Below, piece after piece: positions 1 to 7,911 of a stretch of DNA of 41,026 nucleotides; the stretch's first letter is position 1; the number at the start of each line of letters is the position of its first letter. Made by a program: the position numbers and the translations under genes. The notes beneath the pieces were generated by a model. It saw only the letters and a program-made list of their open reading frames with translations. It was not told where the DNA came from and searched no databases. This DNA comes from Flavobacteria bacterium RIFCSPLOWO2_12_FULL_35_11 (GTDB lineage: Bacteria; Bacteroidota; Bacteroidia; Flavobacteriales; Flavobacteriaceae): positions 1 through 41,026 of the forward strand of contig MGWK01000008.1 of NCBI GenBank assembly GCA_001800975.1, written 5' to 3'.

Positions 1-1
1 C

Positions 2-334
2 GATTTTATTTCAATCCACGTTCCTGCCCAAAAAGAATATGTGATTTCAACAAAGGAATTTGATATGATGAAAAATGGCGCTTTCATTGTGAATGCAGCA
101 CGCGGCGGTGTTTTGGATGAAGTTGCTTTGGTGAAAGCCATTGAAAGCGGAAAAATTGCCGGAGCGGCACTTGATGTGTTTGAAAAAGAACCAACCCCTG
201 AAATTCAATTGTTAATGAATGCTAATCTATCACTTACGCCTCATATTGGCGCAGCAACAGCTGAAGCACAAGATAGAATTGGCACAGAATTGGCTTCACA
301 AATTATTGAATTTTTTAATACTTATAATAAATAA
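2..334 (+). CDS. serA: D-3-phosphoglycerate dehydrogenase, C-terminal part (5' end outside window)
   Basis: This is the 3' end of a D-isomer 2-hydroxyacid dehydrogenase. The reading frame is open from base 2, so the gene starts upstream of the window. Visible motifs are the NAD-side segment FIVNAARGGVLDE, the ALDVFEKEP segment, and the catalytic-His segment LTPHIGAAT near the C-terminus. In this family these complete the NAD-binding domain and supply the catalytic His. The family oxidises 3-phosphoglycerate in the first committed step of serine synthesis. The protein ends soon after the catalytic domain, so there is no C-terminal ACT domain and it is the short SerA type, probably without serine feedback through ACT. 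The downstream DUF1015 gene starts 3 nt after the stop, which suggests one transcript. A different 2-hydroxyacid dehydrogenase is possible, but the DUF1015 neighbour favours SerA. Confidence 0.85.
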   Translation, partial: DFISIHVPAQKEYVISTKEFDMMKNGAFIVNAARGGVLDEVALVKAIESGKIAGAALDVFEKEPTPEIQLLMNANLSLTPHIGAATAEAQDRIGTELASQIIEFFNTYNK

Positions 335-337
335 CGA

Positions 338-1588
338 ATGGCAATTATAAAACCCTTTAAAGGACTTCGACCACCCAAAAATATGGTTGAAGAAGTCGCT
401 TGTTTACCTTATGATGTAATGAATTCCGAAGAAGCCACAAAAATGGTTGTTGGCAAAAAAGCATCTTTATTGCATATTACACGTGCCGAAATTGAATTCA
501 ACAAAGGCACAGATCCACACGAAGAAAAAGTTTACACAAGAGCTAAAGATAATTTTGAGGCTTTTCAGGAAAAAGGATTTTTAATCCAGGATACTGAAGA
601 TCACTATTATATTTACGCGCAAACCATGAATGGCAAAACGCAATATGGCATTGTGGGTGATGCGGCTTGTGAAGATTATTTAAACGGAAAAATTAAAAAA
701 CACGAATTAACCCGTCCGGATAAGGAAGAAGACCGCAAAGTTCTTACAAGATATTTAAAAGCCAATATTGAGCCTGTTTTTTTCACGTACAGAGCAGTTC
801 CTGAAATTGATGCGATTGTTAAAGATATTGTAACAAATAAAAATCCTGAATACGATTTTACTGCGGAAGATGGTTTCGGACATCATTTTTGGGTTATTGA
901 AGATGCTGAAGTAAACAAAACGTTGGAAAAACTTTTTAAAGAAAAAGTTCCTTGCACCTATGTGGCAGATGGACACCATAGAACAGCCGCTGCAGCGGGA
1001 ATGAGTGCCGAATTTGGTGCTCAAAATCCGAATCATACCGGTAATGAGCCTTATAATTATTTTATGGCGGTACATTTTCCTGATAACCAGTTACAAATAA
1101 TTGACTACAATCGCGTTGTTAAAGATTTAAATGGTTTAAATCCTGCAGAATTTCTAAAAAAAATAGAAGAAAATTTTGTGATTACTCAAATAAGCAGTTC
1201 AATCGTAAAACCTGAAAAGCTGCATGATTTCTCGATGTATTTAGACGGAAAATGGTATGGTTTAACTGCCAAAAAACCCACTTATAATGATGACAATCCC
1301 ATCGACAGTTTAGACGTGAGCGTATTGTCAAAATATATTTTGGAGCCAATTCTAAATATCAGAAACTTAAGGACCGATACGCGAATTGATTTTGTGGGTG
1401 GCATAAGAGGTTTATCAGAATTGAGCAAACGCGTTGACAGAGGTGAAATGGCTGTTGCATTTGCTTTATTTCCCGTAAGTATGAATCAATTGATGAATAT
1501 CGCCGATACCGGCAATATTATGCCTCCAAAAGTAACTTGGTTTGAACCAAAATTACGTTCTGGATTGGTCATCAATAAATTAAATTAG
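338..1588 (+). CDS. DUF1015 family protein
   Basis: This 416-residue protein matches the DUF1015 family. The N-terminus reads AIIKPFKGLRPP followed by the LPYDV segment, and a strongly conserved YVADGHHRTAAA motif lies in the middle. The Asp-Gly-His-His-Arg cluster looks like a metal or catalytic centre, but no reaction is firmly assigned to the family. No signal peptide or membrane segment is visible, so it should be cytoplasmic. It starts with ATG 3 nt after serA and ends 4 nt before yggS, so it is very likely cotranscribed with serine biosynthesis. From memory, DUF1015 genes often sit beside serA or serC in Bacteroidota, hinting at a link to phosphoserine or PLP metabolism; that link is inference. 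Length fits the family. Confidence 0.85.
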   Translation: MAIIKPFKGLRPPKNMVEEVACLPYDVMNSEEATKMVVGKKASLLHITRAEIEFNKGTDPHEEKVYTRAKDNFEAFQEKGFLIQDTEDHYYIYAQTMNGKTQYGIVGDAACEDYLNGKIKKHELTRPDKEEDRKVLTRYLKANIEPVFFTYRAVPEIDAIVKDIVTNKNPEYDFTAEDGFGHHFWVIEDAEVNKTLEKLFKEKVPCTYVADGHHRTAAAAGMSAEFGAQNPNHTGNEPYNYFMAVHFPDNQLQIIDYNRVVKDLNGLNPAEFLKKIEENFVITQISSSIVKPEKLHDFSMYLDGKWYGLTAKKPTYNDDNPIDSLDVSVLSKYILEPILNIRNLRTDTRIDFVGGIRGLSELSKRVDRGEMAVAFALFPVSMNQLMNIADTGNIMPPKVTWFEPKLRSGLVINKLN

Positions 1589-1592
1589 TTTA

Positions 1593-2261
1593 GTGAGCAT
1601 AAAAAATAATTTAAATAACATTTCAAACACAATACCTGAAAGTGTTACGCTAATCGCGGTTTCTAAAACCCAGCCTGTTTCTTCAATATTGGAAGCATAT
1701 CAGGCTGGGCAAATGGCTTTCGGAGAAAATAAAATTCAGGAAATGACCGAAAAGTTTGATACCTTGCCTAAAGATATCGAATGGCATATGATTGGTCATT
1801 TACAAAGCAACAAAGTGAAATATATGGCTCATTTTGTGCATTTAATTCATGGAGTGGACAGTTTTAAAACACTTGAAGAAATAAACAAACAGGCGCTTAA
1901 ACACAACCGAATTATCAATTGCCTGTTGGAAGTTAAAATAGCCAGTGAAGAAACGAAATTCGGATTGTCGTTTGCTGAAGTTGAGCAATTATTAAAATCT
2001 GAAGAATTAAAAAACCTGAAAAACGTGAACATCTCAGGATTGATGGGAATGGCAAGTTTTACAGAAAATATTGAGGTTATACGAACTGAATTTAAAACCC
2101 TTAAAAACTTTTTTGATTCACTTCAAAAATATAAATCGTTTAATGTAAATCCGACTGTCTTGTCCATGGGAATGAGCGGTGACTATAAAATTGCCATAGA
2201 AGAAGGAAGTACGATGATTAGGGTTGGAAGCGCTATTTTTGGATCACGAAATTATAATTAA
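1593..2261 (+). CDS. yggS: YggS-family PLP homeostasis protein
   Basis: This 222-residue single-domain PLP-binding protein has the fold of the alanine racemase N-terminal domain. Motifs are AVSKTQP (the Lys that holds PLP), FGENKIQEM, WHMIGHLQSNK, GLMGMASF and LSMGMSGD, then GSTMIRVGSAIFG at the C-terminus. All are diagnostic for YggS/PLPBP. The family binds pyridoxal phosphate and buffers its level and amino-acid pools rather than catalysing a known reaction. The only good start is GTG at 1593, 4 nt after the DUF1015 stop; an in-frame ATG would lose the N-terminal helix. Its place behind serA and DUF1015 fits, because the serine pathway uses a PLP enzyme (SerC). Length is normal for the family. 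Confidence 0.92.
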   Translation: MSIKNNLNNISNTIPESVTLIAVSKTQPVSSILEAYQAGQMAFGENKIQEMTEKFDTLPKDIEWHMIGHLQSNKVKYMAHFVHLIHGVDSFKTLEEINKQALKHNRIINCLLEVKIASEETKFGLSFAEVEQLLKSEELKNLKNVNISGLMGMASFTENIEVIRTEFKTLKNFFDSLQKYKSFNVNPTVLSMGMSGDYKIAIEEGSTMIRVGSAIFGSRNYN

Positions 2262-2262
2262 T

Positions 2263-3339
2263 TTGTACGCAATACTAGACATAGAAACCACCGGCGGTAA
2301 ATTTAATGAAGAAGGCATTACGGAAATTGCCATTTATAAATTTGACGGACATCAAATTGTTGATCAATTTATAAGTTTGGTAAATCCTGAAATAGAAATT
2401 CAGCCTTTTGTGGTCAACTTAACAGGCATAAATTCAGGTATGTTGAAAAATGCACCTAAATTTTACGAGATCGCAAAACGAATTGTTGAAATTACTTCGG
2501 ATTGTGTTTTGGTGGCCCACAATGCGAGTTTTGACAACCGGATCTTAACTACCGAATTTAGACGATTGGGATTTGAGTTTGAACGAAAAACACTGTGCAC
2601 TGTTGAATTAAGCAAAAAATTAATACCAGACCTCAATTCCTATAAACTGGGAAATTTATGCAAGACACTGGGAATTCCGCTTACCGATCGCCACAGAGCC
2701 GATGGCGATGCCATTGCAACCGTACAACTTTTTAAACTTTTGCTGAACAAAGACTCATTTAAACAAATTGTAAAAGAGGCCGCCATAAAAGAAAATAACA
2801 GAACTTTGGCGCCAAAATTACTTTCTATGATAGCCGAATTACCTTCAAAAACAGGCGTATTTTACATTCATAGCAGCAGTACCATTCTTTATATCGGGAA
2901 AGGAAAAAGCATTAAAAAAGCAGTAAATCAACTGTTTTTAAGAACTTCAAAAAGAGCCATTTTTTTGCAAACTGAGGTTGTTTCCGTAAGTTATGAAGAA
3001 ACTGGAAATCAATTGATTGCAGAACTTAAATATGCCGAAGAATTAAAAATCAATCTGCCAAAATATAATTTATTAGCTAAAAATAAATTTACACAAATTT
3101 CATTCAGCAATGCCAATTTGGTGGTGGTTGACAAAGGAAGAAATTTGGGGGAAAAATCGGTAGTATTGATTGAGAACAATGAACTTAAAGGCTTTTGCTT
3201 CACCAATTTAAGTTATCAGTTAAATAATATTGAAATTCTGAGATGTATGATTTCACCTATGGAAAATTCCATCCATAACAGGGCAATTATCAAACAATAC
3301 CTTCAAAAAAATAACGTAGAAAAACTAATCAGGTTTTAA
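2263..3339 (+). CDS. DnaQ-like 3'-5' exonuclease fused to a GIY-YIG domain
   Basis: The N-terminal half is a DEDDh exonuclease. It has YAILDIETTGG (ExoI, D and E), LVAHNASFDNRIL (ExoII, D) and HRADGDAIAT (ExoIII, H and D). After a linker, GVFYIHSSSTILYIGKGKS is a GIY-YIG nuclease core like that at the start of UvrC and Cho. The same architecture is known for DnaQ-UvrC-like proteins. The last 130 residues show no motif I recognise. I chose the TTG at 2263, directly after the yggS stop, because the conserved domain begins right there (YAILDIE); the alternative ATG at 2224 would add 13 residues and overlap yggS. Likely role: trimming or incision of damaged DNA, to be confirmed. Predicted length is 358 residues, cytoplasmic. 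Confidence 0.85.
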   Translation: MYAILDIETTGGKFNEEGITEIAIYKFDGHQIVDQFISLVNPEIEIQPFVVNLTGINSGMLKNAPKFYEIAKRIVEITSDCVLVAHNASFDNRILTTEFRRLGFEFERKTLCTVELSKKLIPDLNSYKLGNLCKTLGIPLTDRHRADGDAIATVQLFKLLLNKDSFKQIVKEAAIKENNRTLAPKLLSMIAELPSKTGVFYIHSSSTILYIGKGKSIKKAVNQLFLRTSKRAIFLQTEVVSVSYEETGNQLIAELKYAEELKINLPKYNLLAKNKFTQISFSNANLVVVDKGRNLGEKSVVLIENNELKGFCFTNLSYQLNNIEILRCMISPMENSIHNRAIIKQYLQKNNVEKLIRF

Positions 3340-3386
3340 TTAAAATAAAAGATTTATTTTAGTATTACTTTTATAAAAAATTTATT

Positions 3387-4217
3387 TTGAAACAGCCAAC
3401 GCAAAAAACAAATTGGATATCCAAACTTCATAAAATTATTTATGAATCGGATACCGCAGCGGGAAGAAGCTTTGATATTGCGCTAATCATCGCTATTTTA
3501 TTCAGCATTGTACTTGTAATGCTTGAAAGTGTTGAAAGTTTTGATGCCAAATATCACAACTTTTTAAATGTCTCAGAATGGGTAATCACCATACTTTTTA
3601 CGCTAGAGTATATTGCACGACTAGTGGTCATTAATAAACCCACAAAATATATTTTCAGTTTTTATGGAATTATCGATTTGTTGGCAACAATCCCTAAATA
3701 TGTATCGCTAATTTTTGTAGGAACCCAAGCATTGATAGTACTTCGCGCATTGCGGTTGCTTAGAATATTTAGAATCTTAAAATTAACGATGTTCATAGGA
3801 GCGTCTGCTAATTTAATTTCCGCTTTAAAAGCAAGCAAAAATAAAATTGCAATATTTGTATTTAGCATCATTGTGCTAACCATTATTTTGGGCACCATTA
3901 TGTACTTGATTGAAGGTCCAGAAAATGGCTTTACAAGTATCCCGATTAGTATGTATTGGGCAATTGTGACCCTCACTACTGTTGGTTACGGTGATTTGTC
4001 GCCCAGCACGCCATTTGGTCAATTTATTGCTAGTATTGTTATGATTCTAGGATACGGAATTATTGCAGTGCCAACTGGGATTATAACTTCTGCAATGACA
4101 AGACAAGATTTAAAAATTCATACCAATATGCAATCTTGTCCGCATTGTATGGCGGACAATCACTTGGACAATGCCGAATTTTGCCATAAATGCGGTGGAA
4201 AATTGAACGATGAATAA
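3387..4217 (+). CDS. Voltage-gated-type potassium channel with C-terminal zinc ribbon
   Basis: This 276-residue six-helix ion channel has S1-S3 in residues about 28-110, an Arg-rich S4 (LRALRLLRIFRILKL, 119-133), S5 about 153-175, a pore loop with the K+ filter TTVGYGD at 197-203, and S6 about 212-235. These are the marks of the Kv-like ion transport family, acting in the inner membrane. The unusual part is the tail: CPHC at 251-254 and CHKC at 266-269 form a small zinc ribbon on the cytoplasmic side, perhaps a sensor or a tetramer contact (inference). The start is TTG at 3387 because no ATG lies before S1. Its last 8 nt overlap the miaA start, so translation is probably coupled. A 47-nt gap separates it from the exonuclease gene. 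Confidence 0.88.
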   Translation: MKQPTQKTNWISKLHKIIYESDTAAGRSFDIALIIAILFSIVLVMLESVESFDAKYHNFLNVSEWVITILFTLEYIARLVVINKPTKYIFSFYGIIDLLATIPKYVSLIFVGTQALIVLRALRLLRIFRILKLTMFIGASANLISALKASKNKIAIFVFSIIVLTIILGTIMYLIEGPENGFTSIPISMYWAIVTLTTVGYGDLSPSTPFGQFIASIVMILGYGIIAVPTGIITSAMTRQDLKIHTNMQSCPHCMADNHLDNAEFCHKCGGKLNDE

Positions 4218-5121
4218 CTATTTAATTACGGTAATTGGCGCCACTGCCATTGGCAAAACAGCATTGAGCATCACATTGGCGCAACATTTTAATACAGAAA
4301 TTATTTCCTGCGATTCCCGTCAGTTTTATAAAGAAATGAATATTGGAACTGCGGTTCCTTCTGCGGAAGAATTGGAGGGGGCACCGCATCATTTTATTCA
4401 AAGTATATCAATTTTTGATCATTATAGTGTTGGACAATTTGAAAAAGATGCGCTAAAAAAATTGGATGAATTATTTTTAAAAAATAACATTGTTATCATG
4501 GTTGGCGGAAGCGGTTTGTATACCAATGCCGTGCTTGAAGGCTTTGATGATTTTCCAAATATTGATCCTGAAATCAGGCAAAAATTAAACAAACAGATTG
4601 AAAATGGTGAGCTAGAAATCCTTCAAAATCAATTAAAAAATTTAGATCCTGAATCTTACCAAACCATTGAAATTGAAAATCCGCACCGATTAATCAGGGC
4701 ATTGGAAATTTGTCTTGGAACCGGAAAACCTTATTCTTCCTTCAAAAATAAGGACAAAACCAAACGAAATTTTATTCCGATAAAAATTGGTTTAACCGCT
4801 GACAGAGAAGTGATGTACGACAGAATAAACCAGCGTGTTGCTATGATGCTTCAGGAAGGTTTGCTCGATGAAGCGAAAAAATTGTATCCGCATAAAGAAC
4901 TGAATGCCTTGCAAACGGTTGGTTACCGGGAACTTTTTGATTATTTCGACGGAAAATGCACGTTGGAATTCGCTGTGGAAGAAATAAAAAAAAATACGCG
5001 AAGATTTGCAAAACGACAAGTGACCTGGAATAAAAAAGATGAATCAATTCAATGGTTCGATTTTAAAACTGTGCCTTCAGAAATCATTAAAAAAATTGAA
5101 ACCATAATTCACCTTGACTAA
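4210..5121 (+). CDS. miaA: tRNA dimethylallyltransferase
   Basis: MiaA adds a dimethylallyl group to N6 of A37 in tRNAs that read codons starting with U, which steadies codon pairing. The protein has the P-loop GATAIGKTALS at the N-terminus, SCDSRQFYKEMNIGTA (substrate and tRNA site), GGSGLYTNAVLEG, NPHRLIRALEI, and QTVGYRELFDYFDG followed by RRFAKRQVTW near the C-terminus. All are standard MiaA blocks in the standard order, and 303 residues is a normal length. The ATG at 4210 overlaps the end of the channel gene by 8 nt, and the next gene overlaps its end by 8 nt, so the three are likely translated from one message. No unusual residue was seen. Confidence 0.97.
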   Translation: MNNYLITVIGATAIGKTALSITLAQHFNTEIISCDSRQFYKEMNIGTAVPSAEELEGAPHHFIQSISIFDHYSVGQFEKDALKKLDELFLKNNIVIMVGGSGLYTNAVLEGFDDFPNIDPEIRQKLNKQIENGELEILQNQLKNLDPESYQTIEIENPHRLIRALEICLGTGKPYSSFKNKDKTKRNFIPIKIGLTADREVMYDRINQRVAMMLQEGLLDEAKKLYPHKELNALQTVGYRELFDYFDGKCTLEFAVEEIKKNTRRFAKRQVTWNKKDESIQWFDFKTVPSEIIKKIETIIHLD

Positions 5122-5878
5122 GACCGAACTAAAAGAATTTTTGGATGAAAAAGTGATTCAATACAACAACCCGATGTTTATTGATAGTGATCCCATTCAA
5201 ATTCCGCATCAATTTTTATTGAAGGAAGATATTGAAATTTCCGCTTTTTTAACTGCGACCATTGCGTGGGGAAACCGAAAATCCATTATCAAAAATGCCT
5301 TTACTATGATGGATTTGTTGGGCAATTCTCCTTACGATTTTGTGTTGAACCACAGACCGCATCATTTAGACAATATTGAACATTTTGTGCACAGAACTTT
5401 TAATACCGACGATCTTAAATATTTTATCACTGCGTTGCAGCATATTTACAAAAATCACGGTGGCATAGAAAACGTATTTTCTATAAATGCGACTTCCAAA
5501 TCTACACAATCAGCCATTCACGAGTTTAAAAAAATATTTTTTGAAATTCCGCATGCCCAAAGAACCCAAAAACACATTTCCGATCCTTTAAATAATTCGG
5601 CGGCGAAACGCATAAATATGTTTCTGAGATGGATGGTAAGAAATAACAAAACAGGTGTGGATTTCGGAATTTGGAAAAGCCTCTCGCCTGCCCAACTCTC
5701 TTGTCCGCTAGACGTTCATTCGGGAAATGTTGCACGTAAACTCGGACTTTTATCCAGAAAACAAAATGACGCCAAAGCATTAGCTGAATTGGATGCAAAC
5801 CTGCGAAAAATGGATAAATCAGATCCTGTAAAATATGATTTCGCTTTATTCGGATTGGGTGTTTTTGAGAAGTTTTAA
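5114..5878 (+). CDS. TIGR02757 (DUF2400) family protein
   Basis: This 254-residue, mostly helical cytoplasmic protein matches TIGR02757/DUF2400, a family of unknown function common in Bacteroidota. Recognisable blocks are EISAFLTATIAWGNRKSI, SAAKRINMFLRWMVR and LSCPLDVHSGNVARKLGLL. The last block resembles the region around the catalytic Asp of helix-hairpin-helix (HhH-GPD) DNA glycosylases, with D200 and H202 placed like the Asp and His of VDTHIHR in the nth product of this window. A glycosylase-like fold is therefore possible, but this is inference. The start is TTG at 5114, overlapping miaA by 8 nt; no ATG is available before the conserved region. The gene ends 19 nt from the convergent outer-membrane protein gene, with no clear terminator between them. 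Confidence 0.85.
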   Translation: MTKTELKEFLDEKVIQYNNPMFIDSDPIQIPHQFLLKEDIEISAFLTATIAWGNRKSIIKNAFTMMDLLGNSPYDFVLNHRPHHLDNIEHFVHRTFNTDDLKYFITALQHIYKNHGGIENVFSINATSKSTQSAIHEFKKIFFEIPHAQRTQKHISDPLNNSAAKRINMFLRWMVRNNKTGVDFGIWKSLSPAQLSCPLDVHSGNVARKLGLLSRKQNDAKALAELDANLRKMDKSDPVKYDFALFGLGVFEKF

Positions 5879-5897
5879 ATTTATTTTGATATTTCCC

Positions 5898-6767
5898 CTA
5901 TAAATCAATCAAATATCCAACAGAAAAACTAAAAAATCCGGTATTTTTAAGGTTAGATTCATCACCCAGCGCATTTGGAAAATTAATGTTATAGCCAGCT
6001 TCAAAGTCAAATGAATTGGTACTGAATTGCAATGGCAGGTTTATTTGGGTGTTTATTAAATCAAAGACGTCATTTTCTATATATTCAGTTAACATTTGCC
6101 CATCTTGGCTATAAATTCTGGCCAGTTCAATTGTTTGTTTCCCGGCAACAATATTTAATTGAGGCCTAAACTTTAAGCTTGTTTTCTTTGTTTTCAGTAA
6201 ATTAACATCCACAAAACTTCTGGAAGCTATTTCAAACGATTGGTCTTCACCGAATAAATAAGACGCAGAAATTTGCGTGCCAATATTTCTCTTTTTATTT
6301 CGAACAGCCAATCCTGCATTTAAGGTATTTGTGTAAATATTATCAATATCATTGGCATAAAAATATTTAGAATAAGATACGGAATATTTAAATAATTTCT
6401 TTGCTCCAATATTTTTACCAAAGCCTAACGTTGCTGTAGTCACATCCCATTTCGGCACAAATTCGCTGTAATAAATACCTGACAAGCTGGCAAATATTCC
6501 GTTGGAATGTGCGTAGGTAATTTGAGGCGTTATATTGTATTGATCAATATCAATATCGCGTCCTGAAAAATAAGTGTCACTGTTATAAGTTGCAGAAACA
6601 TATAAAAATTGCGAATTTTTAAGAGAAGCTGTTAATTCATTTATGACTTCATCTTCCATAAAAAGCTCCTCTATTAAATCATCAATTTCTTTTTCTTTTG
6701 TAGGTTCTTGTGAATATGCAAAAGTAAGGCCCGAAAGCCACAATAATAAAGCGATATATTTTTTCAT
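5898..6767 (-). CDS. Predicted outer-membrane beta-barrel protein
   Basis: This 289-residue secreted protein begins with a signal peptide (MKKYIALLLWLSGLTFAYSQ). A short acidic helical stretch follows (about 24-48, KEKEIDDLIEELFMEDEVIN). The rest is made of alternating aromatic/polar strands and ends in FFSFSVGYLIDL, typical of an outer-membrane barrel terminus. I do not recognise a named family. It lies downstream of the sigma, anti-sigma and LTxxQ genes on the same strand. A terminator-like hairpin at 6781-6810 sits just before its start codon, so it is probably reached by read-through or attenuated rather than equally expressed. Being last in an envelope-stress-like cluster suggests an envelope role (inference). 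Length is consistent with a 10-14 strand barrel. Confidence 0.75.
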   Translation of the reverse strand: MKKYIALLLWLSGLTFAYSQEPTKEKEIDDLIEELFMEDEVINELTASLKNSQFLYVSATYNSDTYFSGRDIDIDQYNITPQITYAHSNGIFASLSGIYYSEFVPKWDVTTATLGFGKNIGAKKLFKYSVSYSKYFYANDIDNIYTNTLNAGLAVRNKKRNIGTQISASYLFGEDQSFEIASRSFVDVNLLKTKKTSLKFRPQLNIVAGKQTIELARIYSQDGQMLTEYIENDVFDLINTQINLPLQFSTNSFDFEAGYNINFPNALGDESNLKNTGFFSFSVGYLIDL

Positions 6768-6780
6768 TTGAGCAATAAAT

Positions 6781-6810
6781 TAAAAAGTGGCTGGGTTTCC
6801 CCAACCACTT
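6781..6810 (-). terminator. Intrinsic terminator after the LTxxQ gene
   Basis: An 11-bp stem (6785-6795 with 6800-6810, one C-A mismatch) and a TTTC loop are followed on the - strand by a short T run. It lies 20 nt past the LTxxQ gene stop and only 14 nt before the start of the outer-membrane protein gene, so it may weaken expression of that gene. Confidence 0.7.
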
Positions 6811-6830
6811 ATATCATAAATAATTGTTTA

Positions 6831-7316
6831 TTAATTCCCAACGTTATTATGCATACGTTGTCTTCTTTGCTCTCTAACGGTTTCGCGTAATTCAGTGCCG
6901 CCTTGTGTTTCTCTATTCATTTGCATTCTGCTGCGCATTTGTTGACGTTGTTCACTAGTCATTGTATTTCTAAACGCTTGTTTGCTTTCTTGTATACTTT
7001 CTCTGTGTTCTTGCATTAATGCTTTTTGAGCTTCTGTTAGTGAAGCCATTAATGCATCGTGGCGTTCTTGTCGGGTTAAATCATTGTTGTCAAAAATTGC
7101 CAATTGAGCTTCGGTTAAACTTGCTCTGAACAATTGTCTTTTTTCCTTAATTCTGTCTCTTTGTTCCTGAATCAATTGTTTTTGCTGCGCTGTCATAGTT
7201 TCCACTGCAGCTCTGTTCATGTTTTTGCCTCTGTTTTGGTTTTGTTGGGCTTCCATACTTGAAATGCCTACCAGTAGACCAAATACTACCAACGCGATTA
7301 ATTTTATTGATTTCAT
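6831..7316 (-). CDS. Secreted LTxxQ-repeat protein (Spy/CpxP-like)
   Basis: This is a 161-residue protein with a signal peptide (1-23, ending ISSMEAQ). The mature part is helical, very rich in Gln, Arg and Glu, and holds (L/M)TxxQ motifs at 41, 67, 93 and 119. These are spaced exactly 26 residues apart, so it is built from four tandem 26-residue units, the last one degenerate. LTxxQ motifs mark periplasmic Spy/CpxP/CnrX-type chaperones and stress sensors, which usually have two. I chose ATG 7316 because the signal peptide starts there; an upstream in-frame ATG at 7382 would place 22 polar residues before it and would lie upstream of the promoter-like element at 7364-7390. It likely acts in the periplasm as a chaperone or as a sensor for the adjacent sigma system (inference). 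Confidence 0.75.
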   Translation of the reverse strand: MKSIKLIALVVFGLLVGISSMEAQQNQNRGKNMNRAAVETMTAQQKQLIQEQRDRIKEKRQLFRASLTEAQLAIFDNNDLTRQERHDALMASLTEAQKALMQEHRESIQESKQAFRNTMTSEQRQQMRSRMQMNRETQGGTELRETVREQRRQRMHNNVGN

Positions 7317-7363
7317 CTTTCTAATTTTTAAATTATTATTATTTTTTATGAACGTTCTACTGT

Positions 7364-7390
7364 TTAGACCTGACCTTTTCAAAAAAGTTT
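7364..7390 (-). promoter_or_regulatory. ECF-type promoter element before the LTxxQ gene
   Basis: The - strand reads AAAC, 17 nt, then GTCTAA, ending about 48 nt before the ATG at 7316. The same two boxes with the same 17-nt spacing precede the sigma factor gene (8484-8510). Matching boxes at two positions in one cluster suggest that the local ECF sigma drives both. The boxes also resemble the AAC/GTC pattern of ECF promoters. Confidence 0.6.
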
Positions 7391-7410
7391 AAAATTTTGA
7401 AAAACTAAAT

Positions 7411-7875
7411 CTAATTGGCCAACACTTCTTCATAAACCAATTCTTCTAACACATAATTGTCTACAAATTCATCAATTTCATTGTCTGCAACAAATAACGA
7501 CGTTATTAAAATATCGTTTTCTTCAGGTTCAACTTGAGCCAATCCGTTCGTTTTTAATTGGTCGATGGTATCTGAAACAATTGCAGGGATTTTATCCATT
7601 GATGGAATCGCATTGGGTTTAAAAACTGTTAGCGCAATAAATATCGCAATTGATGCCGCAACAGACCATATAATTCTTTTTCTTGAAAAGAAGCCTAACC
7701 TTTGCTCTTTTTGGTTCGAAATCTTTTCTAATATTTCAATTTTAGAGGTAGAAAAATAATCTTTAGGAACTTGAAAACCCAATTCTTCTGAATGCATTTC
7801 ATGCATTTTGCTGTCAAATGTAGTTTGACTGCCAGTTTCTAATTTTGAATCCATATGATTGTTTAATTTTTTCAT
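7411..7875 (-). CDS. Predicted membrane anti-sigma factor
   Basis: This 154-residue protein starts 9 nt after the sigma gene stop. It has a cytoplasmic N-terminal part with the segment ELGFQVPKDYFSTSKIEILEKI (31-52), a basic RKR, then one membrane helix (about 68-85). The outer tail is acidic and ends in a pattern DILITSLFVADNEIDEF...EELVYEE. One-helix proteins placed directly behind an ECF sigma are usually anti-sigma factors that hold the sigma at the membrane. The VPKDYF block is one I associate with such proteins in Flavobacteria (memory, unverified). There is no ZAS zinc motif (HxxxCxxC). The acidic periplasmic tail could contact the strongly basic LTxxQ protein encoded next (inference). 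Confidence 0.7.
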   Translation of the reverse strand: MKKLNNHMDSKLETGSQTTFDSKMHEMHSEELGFQVPKDYFSTSKIEILEKISNQKEQRLGFFSRKRIIWSVAASIAIFIALTVFKPNAIPSMDKIPAIVSDTIDQLKTNGLAQVEPEENDILITSLFVADNEIDEFVDNYVLEELVYEEVLAN

Positions 7876-7884
7876 GGTATATAC

Positions 7885-7911
7885 TTAGACCTTGTTATTT
7901 GACAATAGTTC
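7885..7911 (-). promoter_or_regulatory. Possible third ECF-type element, inside the end of the sigma gene
   Basis: The - strand reads GAAC, 17 nt, GTCTAA, where GTC TAA is the last codon and stop of the sigma gene. The spacing equals that of the two better copies. A start point here would lie only a few nt before the anti-sigma ATG (near-leaderless), and the sequence is constrained by coding, so it may be chance. Confidence 0.3.

Noticed and set aside
2224-2262. Longer ATG start for the exonuclease gene
   Set aside because: It would overlap yggS by 38 nt and add residues before the conserved YAILDIETTGG start; TTG 2263 fits better.
7317-7382. Longer start for the LTxxQ gene
   Set aside because: The extra 22 residues would stand before a clear signal peptide, and the region holds the ECF-type promoter element.
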